Below, one piece after another: positions 37,199 to 46,549 of a DNA stretch of 64,000 nucleotides (position 1 is its first letter; every line of letters starts with the position of its first letter). Where the stretch lies: positions 248,001-312,000 of the forward strand of contig NZ_QFWQ01000002.1 in the NCBI RefSeq assembly GCF_003335105.1. Reading direction: 5' to 3'. Source of the DNA: Rhodanobacter denitrificans. GTDB lineage: Bacteria; Pseudomonadota; Gammaproteobacteria; Xanthomonadales; Rhodanobacteraceae. Under the pieces are notes generated by a model. That model had not been told where the DNA came from. It worked only from the letters and a program-made list of their open reading frames with translations, and searched no databases. The position numbers and the translations under genes are program-made.

Positions 37199-38115
37199 CA
37201 GAAGTAGCCCTCCTGCTTCTTGCGTTCCATCGAGGCGTCGGGGTCGTGGTCGATCACGCGGCCCTGCCGCTCGGAGCTGCGCGAGTCGGCCATCTCGGCG
37301 ATGATCTTGTCCAGCGTGTCGGCGGACGACTCCACCGCGCCGGTGAGCGGGTAGCAGCCCAGCGTGCGGAAGCGCACTTCGCGCATTTCCACCGCCTCGC
37401 CCTCGCGCAGCGCGAGGCGTTCGTCGTCGACCATGATCAGGGCGCCGTCGCGCGCCACCACCGGGCGCGGTCTGGCGAAGTACAGCGGTACTACCGGGAT
37501 GCCCTCGCGGCGGATGTACAGCCACACGTCCATCTCGGTCCAGTTGGACAGCGGGAACACCCGCACGCTCTCGCCCTTGCGGATCTGCGTGTTGTAGGTA
37601 TGCCAGAACTCCGGGCGCTGGCGTTTCGGGTCCCAGCGGTGCTGCCCGTTGCGGAACGAGAACACGCGCTCCTTCGCGCGCGACTTCTCTTCGTCGCGGC
37701 GGGCGCCGCCGATCGCCGCGTCGAAGCCGTACCGGTCCAGCGCCTGCTTCAGCGCCTGGGTCTTCATCACGTCGGTGTGCACGGTGGCGCCGTGGGTGAG
37801 CGGCGAGATGCCCTGGCGCACGCCGTCCTCGTTGATGTGCACCAGCACCTGCACGTCGCCGACCGCGGCCACCTGGTCGCGGAACGCGATCATCTCGCGG
37901 AATTTCCAGGTGGTGTCCACGTGCAGCAGCGGCATCGGCGGCTTCGCCGGGTAGAAGGCCTTGCGCAGCAGGTGCAGCAGCACCGAGGAATCCTTGCCGA
38001 TCGAATAGAGCATCACCGGGTGGCGGAAGCTGGCCGCCACCTCGCGGAAGATGTGGATGCTTTCCGCCTCCAGATCGTCCAGGTGCGAATGCGTTGGCGC
38101 GTTGTCTGTGCTCAT
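37198..38115 (-). CDS. cysD: sulfate adenylyltransferase subunit 2
   Basis: The product is 305 aa from ATG 38113-38115. It is the catalytic ATP-sulfurylase subunit, with the PP-loop-like motif [44 protein letters not shown] and the C-terminal [23 protein letters not shown] region. It forms a heterodimer with CysN. It is the first gene of the cysD-cysNC pair; the 255 bases upstream contain palindromic repeats (38255-38358) and the end of the amidase gene. Confidence 0.97.
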   Translation of the reverse strand: MSTDNAPTHSHLDDLEAESIHIFREVAASFRHPVMLYSIGKDSSVLLHLLRKAFYPAKPPMPLLHVDTTWKFREMIAFRDQVAAVGDVQVLVHINEDGVRQGISPLTHGATVHTDVMKTQALKQALDRYGFDAAIGGARRDEEKSRAKERVFSFRNGQHRWDPKRQRPEFWHTYNTQIRKGESVRVFPLSNWTEMDVWLYIRREGIPVVPLYFARPRPVVARDGALIMVDDERLALREGEAVEMREVRFRTLGCYPLTGAVESSADTLDKIIAEMADSRSSERQGRVIDHDPDASMERKKQEGYF

Positions 38116-38254
38116 GCGTGGAACCCAAGCTGGTCTTGCGCGGACGCGCCATCGCGCGCCGGTCATCCGGCCATGTTACGCGATCGCCGGCGGGGTTCCG
38201 AAATAACCTCGGCGCGCCGCGTGGTGCGCGCAGGGCATATGTGGGTGAATTTCC

Positions 38255-38358
38255 CCTCCCCCTGCGTGCAGGGGGAGGCCGGGAGGGGGTGCTTCTCGGG
38301 ATGAGCGCACGAGCAAAAAGCACCCCACCCCAACCCTCCCCTGCGTGCAGGGGAGGGT
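38255..38358. repeat. composite palindromic intergenic repeat
   Basis: Two related hairpins frame a third inverted repeat. CCTCCCCCTGC-GT-GCAGGGGGAGG is at 38255-38278. ACCCTCCCCTGC-GT-GCAGGGGAGGGT is at 38333-38358. Between them GGGGTGCTT (38286-38294) pairs with AAGCACCCC (38318-38326). Both outer hairpins share the centre TGCGTGCA. The whole is an inverted-repeat cassette of the kind dispersed in xanthomonad intergenic regions, and it lies between cysD and the amidase. Confidence 0.7.
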
Positions 38359-38370
38359 GCGCGACGCACG

Positions 38371-39768
38371 TCAGGCGATCGCCGGATATACCGGCTCGGC
38401 ATCCAGCGTGGCCGCGCACACCGCGGCCAGTTCCAGCAGGCGCAGGTCCGAGCCGCGCGCACCGACCAGTTGCAGGCCCACCGGCATGCCGTTGGGCAGC
38501 GTGCCCATCGGCAGGCTCACCGCAGGGCAACCGGCCAGGCTGGCGAAGCTGGTGAGGTCGGCTTGCGAATCCGGCACCGGGCCGTCCAGCGGGAATGCGC
38601 CCTGCGGCGTGGTGGGCAGCACCAGCACGTCGACCTGGGCGAACAGCCGCCGCATCTTCAGCGTGGCCGCGTCGAGCACGCGGTCGGCCTTGGCGTAGTC
38701 GGCGGCGCTCTTGCCGGCGGCGTAGCCGAGCAGGCGGCGGAAGTTTTCCGAGACCGGGCGTTCGGTGCTGGCCAGGTCCGCGGCGAAGGTGCCAAGCATC
38801 TCCGCCTCCATCAGCAGCAGGCCGGCGCGGCGGGTGCGGGCGAAATCCCAGTCGGCGAAGTCGACCGTGCGCAGCTCGCCCAGCGCATGCGGCAGCTTCG
38901 CCAGCGCCGTCTCGAACACCTCGATCACTTCCGGCTGCACGCCCAGCGCGGCAAGATCGGGCAGCAGGCCGGTGCGCAGGTTGCCCGGCTCCCAGTCCGG
39001 CAGCGCGAACGCGACCCGGCGCCGGCGCGAACGCGCGTCGTCGGCGTCGTAGCCGGCCAGCACCTGCAGCAGCACGGTGAGGTCGTCCACGCTGCGCGCC
39101 AAGAGGCCGACCGCGTCGAGCCGGCGCGCGGCCGGCAGCATGCCGCGGGTGGAGATCTCACCGTGAGTGGGCTTCAGCGCATACACGCCGCAATAGCTGG
39201 CCGGGATGCGGATCGAGCCGAGGCTGTCCGAACCGACCGCGGCCACCGCCAGCCCCGCGGCCACCGCCGCCGCGGCGCCGCCGGAAGAACCGCCGGCGGT
39301 GTAGCCGTGGCGATACGGGTTGTGGGTGGCGCCAAAATGCGGGTTGTCGGTGACCGCACCCAGCGCGCCCTCGTCCATGTTGGTCTTGCCCAGCAGCATC
39401 GCGCCGGAGGCGCGCAGCCGCGCCACCACGTGAGAATCCTCCTGCACCGGCCGGCCGCGGCCGGGCAAGCCGGCCCGGGTGGGCCAGCCGGCAATGTCGA
39501 AATTGTCCTTCAGCGCGATCGGGATGCCGTCCAGCCGGCCGATCACGCCGTCGCGGCGACGCCGGTCGGCCAGTTCCGCCTGATCCTGCAGCAGGCCGGA
39601 GCGCTGGTCGACATAGGCATGCAGCCCGGGATCGATCCGCTCGATGGCCTGCTGGTAGACATCGGCCAGTACCCGCGGCTGTACCCGGCCCACCGCCAGC
39701 CAGTGCAGCAGCTGGCACAGCGAGGCACGGCGCAGGTCGAGGTCGGCGATAGGCGGCATCGAATTCAT
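38371..39768 (-). CDS. amidase-signature family hydrolase
   Basis: The product is 465 aa. The start ATG 39766-39768 has GAGGAG a few bases upstream. The Ser-cisSer-Lys amidase triad is visible: the lysine in [12 protein letters not shown], the cis-serine region [15 protein letters not shown], and the nucleophilic serine in [14 protein letters not shown]-terminal substrate-pocket segment [19 protein letters not shown] is typical. Members hydrolyse amides, from small nitrogen compounds to aryl or peptide amides. It is not a clear GatA, since gatB and gatC are absent. Two independent genes flank it. Confidence 0.9.
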   Translation of the reverse strand: MNSMPPIADLDLRRASLCQLLHWLAVGRVQPRVLADVYQQAIERIDPGLHAYVDQRSGLLQDQAELADRRRRDGVIGRLDGIPIALKDNFDIAGWPTRAGLPGRGRPVQEDSHVVARLRASGAMLLGKTNMDEGALGAVTDNPHFGATHNPYRHGYTAGGSSGGAAAAVAAGLAVAAVGSDSLGSIRIPASYCGVYALKPTHGEISTRGMLPAARRLDAVGLLARSVDDLTVLLQVLAGYDADDARSRRRRVAFALPDWEPGNLRTGLLPDLAALGVQPEVIEVFETALAKLPHALGELRTVDFADWDFARTRRAGLLLMEAEMLGTFAADLASTERPVSENFRRLLGYAAGKSAADYAKADRVLDAATLKMRRLFAQVDVLVLPTTPQGAFPLDGPVPDSQADLTSFASLAGCPAVSLPMGTLPNGMPVGLQLVGARGSDLRLLELAAVCAATLDAEPVYPAIA

Positions 39769-39935
39769 GGACACTCCTCGGGTTCCCCGATTATCGCCGC
39801 CTCCGGTGAATCGATTGCAAGCGGTAGCGCAGCACGCGTTGCCGCCCGCCGCCCGAAAACGGACAATGGCGGTCCGGGTCCATACCCGCACGCACGGCAA
39901 ACACCGGCACCTTCACCCGCATCAGGAATTCCGCC

Positions 39936-41549
39936 ATGAGCGAACGCGAAACCATGGAATACGACGTCGTCGTGGTCGGCGCCGGCCCGGCCGGCCTGTC
40001 GTTCGCGATCCGCCTGAAGCAGATCAAGCCGGAAACGAGCGTGTGCGTGATCGAGAAGGCCTCGACGGTCGGCGCGCAGATCCTCTCCGGCGCGGTGATC
40101 GAGCCGCAGCCGCTGGACGCGCTGCTGCCCGGCTGGCGCGACAACCCACCGCCGATCTGCGTGCCCGCCGGCGAGGACGAGTTCTGGCTGCTCAGCAAGA
40201 CCGGCGGGCGCAAGCTGCCGGTGGTGCCGCCGGGCATGCGCAACCACGGCAACTTCATCGTCTCGCTGGGCGCCATGTGCGCGTGGCTGGCACCGCAGGC
40301 CGAGGCGCTGGGCGTGGACGTGTTCCCCGGCTTCGCCGCCGCCGAAAACATCTACAACGAGGACGGTTCGGTCGCCGGCGTGCGCATCGGCGACATGGGC
40401 GTGGCGAAGGACGGCACGCACAAGAGCGGCTATACCCAGGGCATCGACATCAAGGCAAAGGTCACCGTGCTGGCCGAAGGCGCGCGCGGCAGCCTCACCA
40501 AGCAGTTGGTCAAGCGCTTCGCGCTGGACAAGGAAAGCGACCCGCAGGGCTATTCCATCGGCATCAAGGAACTGTGGCAGCTGCCGCCCGGCCGCGTCAC
40601 CCCGGGCAAGATCGTGCACAGCTTCGGCTGGCCCGCCGACACGCATACTTATGGCGGCAGCTTCATGTACCACCTGGACAAGGACCGCATCGCGCTCGGC
40701 TACGTCAGCGGGCTCGACTACAGCGACCCGGCGTACCAGCCGTGGGAAGCGTTCCAGCAGTGGAAGAACCACCCGATGAACCTGCCGCTGCTGGAAGGCG
40801 GCAGCATCCTTTCCGCCGGCGCGCGCGCGATCGTCACCGGCGGCTGGCAGTCGCTGCCGAAATGCGAAATGCCCGGCGCGCTCTTGATCGGCGACACCGC
40901 CGGCCTGCTCAACGTGCCCAAGGTGAAGGGCACGCACCAGGCGATCAGGAGCGGCATGCTCGCCGCCGAGCACCTGGCCGCGAACGGCCTGGACCCGGCC
41001 GGCTTCGACGCGAAGCTGCGCGGCTCGGACGCGATGGCCGAGCTGAAGAAGGTGCGCAACATCAAGCCCGCGTTCAAGAAGGGCCTGTGGTTCGGCATGC
41101 TCAACGCCGCCTGGGAAACCGTCACCGGCGGGCTGTCGCCGTGGACGCTGAAGAACAAGGCCGACTGGTCCAGCCTGCACAAGCTGGGCCAGCAGGAGGA
41201 GCCGAAGCGCGACTACGTGCAGCGCCCGCTGCCGCCACGCGATCGCCTGGCCGGCGTCTACTTCGCCGCCACCGAGCACGACGAGGACCAGCCGGTCCAC
41301 CTGCACGTGGCCGACACCGACATCTGCGCCACGAAGTGCGTCGAGGAATACGACAACCCCTGCACCCGCTTCTGCCCGGCCGCGGTCTACGAAATGGTGG
41401 CAGACACCAGCGCCCCGCACGGCAAGCGCCTGCAGGTCAACGCAGCCAACTGCGTGCACTGCAAGACCTGTGACATCAAGGACCCGTACGAGATCATCAC
41501 CTGGGTCACGCCGGAAGGCGGCTCGGGGCCGAATTACCAGAATCTTTGA
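39936..41549 (+). CDS. electron transfer flavoprotein-ubiquinone oxidoreductase
   Basis: The product is 537 aa. The start ATG 39936 follows AGGAA by six bases. It has the N-terminal FAD motif VVVVGAGPAGLSFAIRL, the STVGAQILSGAVIEP region, a membrane-association segment and a C-terminal 4Fe-4S module. The module's cysteines lie in CATKCVEEY, NPCTRFCP and NCVHCKTCDIKDP. It takes electrons from reduced ETF and gives them to ubiquinone at the membrane, completing the route from acyl-CoA dehydrogenases such as the FadE at 11 kb. etfB and etfA are 5 kb downstream, separated by higBA and two glycan genes. Confidence 0.96.
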   Translation: MSERETMEYDVVVVGAGPAGLSFAIRLKQIKPETSVCVIEKASTVGAQILSGAVIEPQPLDALLPGWRDNPPPICVPAGEDEFWLLSKTGGRKLPVVPPGMRNHGNFIVSLGAMCAWLAPQAEALGVDVFPGFAAAENIYNEDGSVAGVRIGDMGVAKDGTHKSGYTQGIDIKAKVTVLAEGARGSLTKQLVKRFALDKESDPQGYSIGIKELWQLPPGRVTPGKIVHSFGWPADTHTYGGSFMYHLDKDRIALGYVSGLDYSDPAYQPWEAFQQWKNHPMNLPLLEGGSILSAGARAIVTGGWQSLPKCEMPGALLIGDTAGLLNVPKVKGTHQAIRSGMLAAEHLAANGLDPAGFDAKLRGSDAMAELKKVRNIKPAFKKGLWFGMLNAAWETVTGGLSPWTLKNKADWSSLHKLGQQEEPKRDYVQRPLPPRDRLAGVYFAATEHDEDQPVHLHVADTDICATKCVEEYDNPCTRFCPAAVYEMVADTSAPHGKRLQVNAANCVHCKTCDIKDPYEIITWVTPEGGSGPNYQNL

Positions 41550-41616
41550 AATGGCGTGGAGACACGGCGGCCGTCATCTAGACAACGGCATCACCGCCCA
41601 GTCACGCGTCGATCGC

Positions 41617-41645
41617 TTGTTGCGTGATGCGCAACATGCTAATGT
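41617..41645 (+). promoter_or_regulatory. higBA promoter with overlapping operator
   Basis: TTGTTG (41617-41622) and TAATGT (41640-41645) are a -35/-10 pair with 17-base spacing. The 7-bp inverted repeat TGTTGCG-TGATG-CGCAACA (41618-41636) overlaps the -35 box and is the likely HigA operator. The -10 ends only six bases before the higB ATG, so the transcript may be leaderless. Confidence 0.6.
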
Positions 41646-41651
41646 CGACAT

Positions 41652-41930
41652 ATGATCAAGTCGTTTCGGCACAAGGGCTTGCGCAAGCTCTTCGAAACCG
41701 GAAGCACGGCCGGCGTCCAGGCAACGCATGCCAAGAGGCTGCGAATGCAATTGGCTGCCCTGGACACCGCGCAGTCCATTGACGACATGGATTTGCCAGG
41801 CTTCGCCCTGCACCCGCTCAAAGGCGGGATGCAGGGCCGCTGGGCCGTCTCGGTCAATGGAAACTGGCGGCTGACGTTCGAGTTCCAGGACGGGAACGCC
41901 TACGTCCTGAACTACGAGGACTATCACTGA
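41652..41930 (+). CDS. higB: HigB-type toxin (RelE superfamily)
   Basis: The product is 92 aa. The sequence, with the pattern IKSFRHKGLRKLFETG, HAKRLRMQLAALD, LPGFALHPLKGGMQGRWAVSVNGNWRLTFEF and YVLNYEDYH, is typical of HigB (plasmid-maintenance killer, PF05015). This is a ribosome-dependent mRNA interferase of the RelE fold. It is the first gene of a toxin-first operon; higA begins at the stop (TGATG). No ribosome-binding site is visible upstream of the ATG. The pair lies directly before a glycosyltransferase frame lacking its N-terminus. Confidence 0.93.
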   Translation: MIKSFRHKGLRKLFETGSTAGVQATHAKRLRMQLAALDTAQSIDDMDLPGFALHPLKGGMQGRWAVSVNGNWRLTFEFQDGNAYVLNYEDYH

Positions 41931-42223
41931 TGCCCATGTACAACCCTCCCCATCCCGGCGAGTTCATCACGAACATCTACCTTGAGCCCAACGGCATCAG
42001 TGGTCGCGAGCTGGCGGCCAAGCTCGACGTGGCCGCCTCCACCCTCAGTCGCATCCTGAACGGCACGAGCCGCGTCACTCCGGAGATGGCACTGCGTCTT
42101 TCCAAGGCGATCGGCCGCACCCCCGAGAGCTGGTTGCTGCTGCAGGACAACCATGATCTCTGGGTTGCGCGCCAGCACGTGGATCTGAAGCGCGTGGCCA
42201 AGCTTCGTTTGGCAACAGCGTGA
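41930..42223 (+). CDS. higA: HigA-type antitoxin, XRE helix-turn-helix
   Basis: The product is 97 aa. The N-terminal HPGEFITNIYLEP and the helix-turn-helix ISGRELAAKLDVAASTLSRILNGTSRVTPEMALRLSKAIG (about 23-62) match HigA. It neutralises HigB and represses the operon by binding the inverted repeat 41618-41636. The start ATG 41930 overlaps the higB stop by one base. The gene ends at TGA 42221-42223, inside the open upstream extension of the following glycosyltransferase frame. Confidence 0.93.
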   Translation: MPMYNPPHPGEFITNIYLEPNGISGRELAAKLDVAASTLSRILNGTSRVTPEMALRLSKAIGRTPESWLLLQDNHDLWVARQHVDLKRVAKLRLATA

Positions 42224-42347
42224 CTTCGGCATCGAGGACAGTCCGCTGATCGGCAACCTGCACTGGCGACTCAAGCGCCTCGGCTACCTGTGGCAGCGCA
42301 CGCGCGGCAGCCTGGCGCTGCGCGGCTGGCGCGGCACGCTGGCGCGC

Positions 42348-44327
42348 ATGCGGCAGGAGTTCCAGTCACGCCCCGAACTCGATGAAGCGCTGACGCTGCT
42401 GCCGCTGGACGAACCGTTCACGCCATTCGCGGTGCCGCTCAGCGAGCAGCCGCGGGTGTCGGTGATCATCCCGGTCCACGGCGAGCTTGCGCATACCCTC
42501 GCCTGCCTGCGCTCGCTGGTGCGGCATGGCGCGCAGGCGCCGTTCGAGGTGATCGTGGTGGACGACGCCTCGCTGGACGCAAGCGCCGCCACGCTGATGC
42601 GGATCGACGGCCTGCGCCTGCTGCACAACACCGCCAACCTCGGCTTCATCGGCAGCTGCAACGCCGGCGCCGCCATGGCCCGCGGCGAATTCCTGCTGTT
42701 CCTCAACAACGACACCCAGGTGACGCCCGGCTGGATGGACGGACTGCTGGACTGCTTCGCCGAACGCGCCGACTGCGGCGTCGCAGGCAGCCGGCTGGTG
42801 TATCCGGACGGGCGACTGCAGGAAGCGGGCGGCCTGGTGTTTGCCGACGGCAGCTGCTGGACCACCGGCCGCTTCGAACCGCGCGACATGCCGCTGTTCC
42901 GCTGCCGTCGCGAGGTCGACTACGTCTCCGGCGCCTCGCTGCTGATCCGCCACGAACTGTTCCAGCGCATCAGCGGTTTCGACATGCGCTACGCACCGGC
43001 CTACTACGAGGATGTCGATCTGGCGTTCGCGGTGCGCCGGCTCGGCCTGCGCGTGTACTACGAGCCGGCCAGCACGGTGATCCACTGCGAAGGCATCAGC
43101 GCCGGCACCAACCTCGACCGCGGCATGAAGCGCCACCAGCGGCCCAACCAGGCGAAGTTTGTCGATAAATGGACGACCGAACTCGCCGCCCAGCCGCCCG
43201 CCGGCACGCCACTCGAGCGCGCGATCCACTGGCGCCGGCGCGGCCGCGTGCTGGTGGTGGATGCGATGACGCCGGAGCCCGCGCGCGACTCCGGCTCGCT
43301 GCGCCTGTGCGCGATCCTGCGCCTGCTCGACGAACAGGGCTGGAGCACCGCCTTCCTGCCCGACGACGGCCGCGCCAGCCCGGCGGAGATCGACGCGCTC
43401 GGCGCCCTGGGCTGCGAAGTGCTGTGCAAGCCATGGGTGGCTGACCTGCCGCGCTGGCTGCGCGAGCACGGCGGCGAACTGCACGCGGTGATCCTGTGCC
43501 GGCACACCGTGGCCGGCCAGTACGCCGGCCTGGTGCGCCGGCATGCGCCGCAGGCGAAGCTGCTGTTCGACACGGTGGACCTGCACTTCCTGCGCGAACG
43601 GCGCGCCGCCGAACTCGGCGGCAGCGCCATCATGGCCCGCCAGGCCGAAGCCGCGCGCCGCAGCGAGCTGGCCCTGATCGAACAGGCCGACGTCAGCTTC
43701 GTGGTCAGCCCGCACGAGCGGACCTTGCTGGCGCGGCTGTTGCCGCAGGCGCGGGTGGAGCTGCTGTCCAACATCCACGAGGTGCATGGCTGCAGGCAGC
43801 CGCACGCGGGGCGGCGCGACCTGGTCTTCATCGGCGGCTACGGCCACCCACCGAACAGCGACGCGGTCCGCTGGATCGCGGGCGAGATCCTGCCGAAGCT
43901 GCGCGAGGCGCTACCCGGCCTGCGCGTGCACGTGCTCGGCGACATGCCGGACGCGGCGCGGCACGAGCTGGCCACGCCGGGTCTCGAATTCCACGGCCGC
44001 GTGGCCGAGTTGGCACCCTGGCTGGACCGCTGCCTCGCCACGCTGGCGCCGCTGCGTTTCGGCGCCGGCGTCAAGGGCAAGATCAACATGTCGATGAGCC
44101 ACGGCGTGCCGGTGATCGCCACCACCCTCGCGGTGGAAGGCATGCAGCTCGCCGACGGCGTGAACGTGCTCGTGGCTGACGATGCCGCCGCCGTCGTCGA
44201 CGCGGTCCTGCGGCTGCAGCGCGACAACGCGCTCTGGACACTGCTCTCCGTACGCGGGCTCGACAACGTACAGCAGCATTTCTCTGCAGCAGCAGCCGCC
44301 GCCATCCTGCGTCGCGTGCTGGATTGA
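42348..44327 (+). CDS. two-domain glycosyltransferase (GT2 plus GT4-like), probably missing its native N-terminus
   Basis: The product is 659 aa from ATG 42348. The GT2 domain (about 36-260) has VSVIIPVHGE, VIVVDDASLD, LLFLNNDTQVTPGW and the YYEDVDLAFAVRRLG motif. The C-terminal half (about 300-655) is a GT4/GT-B-like transferase with FIGGYGHPPNSDAVRW and KINMSMSHGVPVIAT. It probably adds sugars to a surface polysaccharide. The same frame stays open and protein-like upstream to 42189 (residues such as GNLHWRLKRLGYLW) but has no start codon. Thus the gene is probably truncated at its 5' end next to higBA, or uses an internal start. The WbsX/RgpF gene follows 50 bases downstream. Confidence 0.88.
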   Translation: MRQEFQSRPELDEALTLLPLDEPFTPFAVPLSEQPRVSVIIPVHGELAHTLACLRSLVRHGAQAPFEVIVVDDASLDASAATLMRIDGLRLLHNTANLGFIGSCNAGAAMARGEFLLFLNNDTQVTPGWMDGLLDCFAERADCGVAGSRLVYPDGRLQEAGGLVFADGSCWTTGRFEPRDMPLFRCRREVDYVSGASLLIRHELFQRISGFDMRYAPAYYEDVDLAFAVRRLGLRVYYEPASTVIHCEGISAGTNLDRGMKRHQRPNQAKFVDKWTTELAAQPPAGTPLERAIHWRRRGRVLVVDAMTPEPARDSGSLRLCAILRLLDEQGWSTAFLPDDGRASPAEIDALGALGCEVLCKPWVADLPRWLREHGGELHAVILCRHTVAGQYAGLVRRHAPQAKLLFDTVDLHFLRERRAAELGGSAIMARQAEAARRSELALIEQADVSFVVSPHERTLLARLLPQARVELLSNIHEVHGCRQPHAGRRDLVFIGGYGHPPNSDAVRWIAGEILPKLREALPGLRVHVLGDMPDAARHELATPGLEFHGRVAELAPWLDRCLATLAPLRFGAGVKGKINMSMSHGVPVIATTLAVEGMQLADGVNVLVADDAAAVVDAVLRLQRDNALWTLLSVRGLDNVQQHFSAAAAAAILRRVLD

Positions 44328-44377
44328 CCACGCACGCGCCAGCGCCGATGCTTCGCCATCATCACCGATAAGCCGCC

Positions 44378-46438
44378 ATGTCCGCCCGCGACTTCGCCAA
44401 ACGCTGTCTGTTCACCGTGCTGCGCACCGGCTTCCGGCTCACCCCGATGCCGGGCGCCACGCGCGACCGGCTGCGCCAACGCTTCCTGGATCGGCACGCC
44501 TACCTGCTGCCGCGGGGGCCGCGTGGTCGGTCGGCCGAGGTGCCGCAGACCGAACATCGGCCTCGCCGCCAGGCCGCCGGGCGCGCGATCGGTTTCGTCC
44601 CACGGCGCAGCGGCACGCTGCCGACGCCGCTGCCAGCCACGGTGGTGGCGTTCTACCTGCCGCAGTTCCATCCGATTCCCGAAAACGACGCGTGGTGGGG
44701 CGAGGGCTTCACCGAATGGCACAACGTGACGCGCGCGCTGCCGCAGTTCGAGGGGCATGTACAACCGCGCCTGCCCGGCGAGCTGGGCTTCTACGACCTG
44801 CGCCTGGCGGACACGATGCGCCGGCAGATGCAGCTGGCCCGCGAATACGGCGTCGGCGCGTTCTGCAGCTACTTCTACTGGTTCGCCGGCAAGACCCTGC
44901 TGGAAACGCCGCTGCAGCAATGGCTGGCCGACCCCACGCTGGACCTGCCGCTGTGCCTGTGCTGGGCCAACGAAAACTGGTCGCGGCGCTGGGATGGCCG
45001 CGCCGACGACATACTGATCGGCCAGCAGCACAGCCCCGCCGACGACCTCGCCTTCATCGAGCACATCGCGCGATATCTCGCCGAACCGCGCTACCTGCGC
45101 GTCGACGGCAAGCCGCTGCTGCTGGTCTACCGCCCGGGCCTGCTGCCGGACCCGAAGGCGACCACCACGCGCTGGCGCGAATGGTGTCGTGCCAACGGCA
45201 TCGGCGAGATCCACCTGGCCTATGTGCAGAGTTTCGACCGGGCCGACCCGCGCACGATCGGCTTCGACGCCGCAGTGGAATTCCCGCCGAACAACACCAC
45301 GCTCGCGCCGATCACCGCGCGGCAGCACCTGCTCAACCCGGACTACCGCGGCGACGTGCACGACTGGCGCGAGCTAGCCCGGCAGTCGATGGCACAACCC
45401 GAGCCCGCCTATCCGCGCTACCCCGGCGTCAATCCTGGCTGGGACAACGAGCCGCGGCGCAGCGGCGGCGGCCGCGTGTTCGCGCATGCCTCGCCACGCG
45501 GCTACCGCGACTGGCTGCGCCATGCCGTCGGTGCCGCGCAGCGGCGCTTTCCGGCGCAGCCGCTGGTCTTCGTCAACGCCTGGAACGAATGGGCCGAAGG
45601 CGCCGTGCTGGAACCGGACAGCCGGCTCGGCCATGCCTGGCTGGAGGCCACCCGTGCCGCGCTGCAGCCCGCGCCGGCCGCCGATACGCGCCCCTGCGCG
45701 GTGATCCACGTCTGGTATCCCGAACTGCTGGATGAACTGGTGGCAGCGTTGCGCGCCAGCGGCATCGACTGGCGCATCGTCATCACCACCGCTCACGAGC
45801 GCGAAAAGGCCGTGCGCGAACAAGTGGCGCAGCTCGGCCTCGACGCCGAAATCGAGGTGTTCGAGAACCGCGGCCGCGACATCCTGCCGTTCCTGCACGT
45901 GGCCAACCGCCTGCTCGACGAAGGCGTCACCACCGTGCTAAAGCTGCACGGCAAGCGCTCAACCCATCGCCAGGACGGCGAGACCTGGCGCCGCGAACTG
46001 CTCGACAAGCTGCTCGCGCCCGAACGCGCTGCACGCATCGCAACTGCCTTCCGCGACGACGCCACGCTGGGCCTGGTGTACGCCGAGGGCCACTTGCAGT
46101 TGCTTGGTCACTATTGGGGCGCCAATCGTGCCAACGTCGAGTATCTGACTTGTCGCCTCGGTATTCCCTCCCCCCAGGATTGCGACGAACGCTTCATCGC
46201 CGGCAGCATGCTGTGGCTGCGCCCGGCCGTACTGCGCCCGCTGCTGGACGCCCATCTCGGCATGGAGGAATTCGAGCCCGAAGCGGGCCAGCTTGACGGC
46301 ACCCTGGCCCACGCCGTCGAGCGCGTGCTCACCCTCGCCGCCGGCGCCGGCGGCTTCCGCACCGCAGACGCCGCCGCCCTGCTCGGCCTCGTCGAAACCC
46401 GGCCCCAGCCTTATCCCTACGCGCAGCGCAGCGGCTGA
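44378..46438 (+). CDS. WbsX-like (GH99-type)/RgpF-like glycan-synthesis protein, copy 1
   Basis: The product is 686 aa. Residues about 85-445 form the Glyco_tran_WbsX/GH99-like domain: VAFYLPQFHPIPENDAWWGEGFTEW, FCSYFYWFAGKTLLE, LCWANENWSRRWDG and VFVNAWNEWAEGA. Residues about 460-680 match the RgpF (rhamnan synthesis) domain: VIHVWYPELLDEL, FENRGRDILPFLHVANRLL, KLHGKRSTHR and FIAGSMLWLRP. Such fused proteins occur in O-antigen and rhamnan loci; their exact catalytic role is poorly defined. It is a paralogue of the 56285-58510 gene. Unlike that copy it lies outside the etfA-metB interval and has the GC-rich composition of the chromosome. Confidence 0.9.
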   Translation: MSARDFAKRCLFTVLRTGFRLTPMPGATRDRLRQRFLDRHAYLLPRGPRGRSAEVPQTEHRPRRQAAGRAIGFVPRRSGTLPTPLPATVVAFYLPQFHPIPENDAWWGEGFTEWHNVTRALPQFEGHVQPRLPGELGFYDLRLADTMRRQMQLAREYGVGAFCSYFYWFAGKTLLETPLQQWLADPTLDLPLCLCWANENWSRRWDGRADDILIGQQHSPADDLAFIEHIARYLAEPRYLRVDGKPLLLVYRPGLLPDPKATTTRWREWCRANGIGEIHLAYVQSFDRADPRTIGFDAAVEFPPNNTTLAPITARQHLLNPDYRGDVHDWRELARQSMAQPEPAYPRYPGVNPGWDNEPRRSGGGRVFAHASPRGYRDWLRHAVGAAQRRFPAQPLVFVNAWNEWAEGAVLEPDSRLGHAWLEATRAALQPAPAADTRPCAVIHVWYPELLDELVAALRASGIDWRIVITTAHEREKAVREQVAQLGLDAEIEVFENRGRDILPFLHVANRLLDEGVTTVLKLHGKRSTHRQDGETWRRELLDKLLAPERAARIATAFRDDATLGLVYAEGHLQLLGHYWGANRANVEYLTCRLGIPSPQDCDERFIAGSMLWLRPAVLRPLLDAHLGMEEFEPEAGQLDGTLAHAVERVLTLAAGAGGFRTADAAALLGLVETRPQPYPYAQRSG

Positions 46439-46549
46439 ACACCGCGACGCCACGCCGCGGCGGCGCCTGGTTCGTACGAATGTTTGAGGCCGGGTAGAAT
46501 GAACGTTCCGCGCCCCGGCAGGGGCGGCTCCCGAGTCAAGGAATCGCAG

